Of a DNA stretch of 64,000 bases, positions 62,892-64,000 are shown one piece after another. Source of the stretch: Gorsachius magnificus (taxonomy: Eukaryota; Chordata; Aves; Pelecaniformes; Ardeidae); the NCBI GenBank assembly GCA_034008185.1, contig CM067081.1, positions 185,277,510 to 185,341,509 of the forward strand. The letters run 5' to 3'. The notes under the pieces were generated by a model that did not search any database, was not told the origin of the DNA, and saw only the letters and a list, made by a program, of their open reading frames with translations. Each line of letters starts with the position of its first letter. The first letter of the stretch is position 1. The position numbers were made by a program, and so were the translations under genes.

Positions 62892-64000
62892 CCTTTCCTG
62901 GTCTTTTGGTGTGACTTGAACTGCAGTGGAGGGAAGATGGGGAAGAGGGTTACAGAGGCTGGAGAATTCAGGAAGGAGAAGTAGAGAAGGGAGCAGTTGA
63001 GGGCAGATGATTTGGAAAGGAAGTAGGGGAAGGACCAAAGTCATGTAGACATAATATTGAAGAAGGGAGTGAGACAAGTCATGGCATAGAGAACTGGCTC
63101 TGTGGTTGGGGCACGTTAATACTGAAGGTGAGACTGCAGAGCTCAAGCTGATAAACTGCTGGACAGCTTAAACTTTATGCTGCTTCTACTGGGTGGAAGA
63201 GGAAAAAGTGCTGAAAGGTGCTGGCAGCAGAGGATCAGCCCCAAGAGGTGAGTACTTGGCATTCCTGGATGAAGATGGGGCAATGATTTCCCTCTGGGGA
63301 TGGGGAGAGATGTATATGTAGGGTGAGGAGCAGCACTGAGGCCTGATTATTAAAAAGGAGGCTGAGATTCATAATTTCTCCTGCTGTAATATCTCTCTGA
63401 GACCTAATATATTTTATCCCCTTCTTAGTGGATAGTCCCCAGAGGAAATGGTGGCCTGTTCTTTCCAATGGCTGCTTGCTCCATCTGCTTCAGGGATAAA
63501 GCTTTGTGTTGTGGACTTAGAAATCTGAGTCCAGCTGTTCCTCATATTGTGCAAGCTGAAATTCAGTTGTTGTTAGCGTTTTCTAAATATTTTGTTTCCT
63601 TTTCAAAAAATTATTTTTAAGCACAGATTTAAAAATTTGAACTCATGAATTTGGAAACTTGTAGAACAGAGATAGTGTGAATAAAGTGACTGTAAAAGCA
63701 TTATAATATGATCAGTCTGGTTTTTGTTGTGTGGCTTGAAATGTTCTTTTGTTTGCAGATGTCACTAGATGTAGACATAATAAAATACAGTCCTTAAATC
63801 TCAGTGCCTTTTAGAGTTGCACTGGCATAATTTTCATCATACCTTATTCATGGAAAGCCATGTGTTACATGTGGTTCAGGAACTTGGCTTTCAGCTATGC
63901 AGTTTGTGTAGGTTGTGCCCTTATGACCTTGCAATATCACTGTAGGCTTTCATGACTTCAGGGCTTAATTATTGTAATTCCCTTTTCAGTGGATTAGTGA

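Larger units (their letters stand above)
54924..64000 (+). other. GXYLT1: GXYLT1 intron 2 (continues past the window)
   Basis: At least 9 kb. No sequence resembling the next GXYLT1 exon (the region leading to the GT8 fold) was found, so the intron probably continues beyond 64000. It holds a short hairpin at 55406-55446 and two sense-strand CR1 insertions at about 60081-60631 and 62443-62891. The other stretches show nothing I can name. Confidence 0.75.

Noticed and set aside
1..64000. tRNA, rRNA, CRISPR arrays, intact transposases or intact retroviral genes
   Set aside because: None was seen. The only RNA-gene resemblance is the 5S-like head of the SINE near 8085-8115, which is not a functional 5S gene.

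Overview
This is a window of vertebrate nuclear DNA, most likely from a bird. Small exons are separated by long AT-rich introns, and there are two GC-rich CpG-island promoters. The recognisable dispersed repeats are mainly CR1 LINE 3' ends, two of which carry the characteristic ATTCTATGATTCT-type terminus. A crocodilian or turtle cannot be excluded from CR1 alone. I see no bacterial gene, CRISPR array or operon.

Layout on the + strand: (1) 1-4160, flank with no supported gene; (2) 4170-5570, CpG-island promoter; (3) 5039-31287, the complete coding sequence of YAF2 in four exons (5039-5064, 5244-5369, 28285-28437, 31050-31287; 180 residues), with a 179-base first intron, a 22.9 kb second intron and a 2.6 kb third intron; (4) 31288 to about 32490, YAF2 3' UTR; (5) about 32.5-45.5 kb, intergenic; (6) about 45600-46850, a second CpG island; (7) from 46059, the first two coding exons of GXYLT1 (46059-46272, 54831-54923), whose remaining exons lie beyond the right edge. 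YAF2 followed by GXYLT1 on the same strand is the order known in human (12q12), which supports both identifications.

YAF2 is a chromatin factor of variant Polycomb repressive complex 1. GXYLT1 is a Golgi/ER glycosyltransferase that adds xylose to O-glucose on Notch EGF repeats. They are neighbours by conserved synteny and there is no evidence that they work together.

No new multi-gene system is visible. The points most worth checking are: an apparent one-base reading-frame break inside GXYLT1 exon 1; a 28-bp hairpin followed by AATAAA just inside YAF2 intron 2, with an open reading frame running into it from the zinc-finger exon; a (TG)9 tract directly at the YAF2 exon 2 acceptor; a possible 30-nt in-frame microexon in YAF2 intron 2; a degenerate 5S-rRNA-headed SINE; and a TGGCC-rich block that looks like a solo LTR in reverse orientation.
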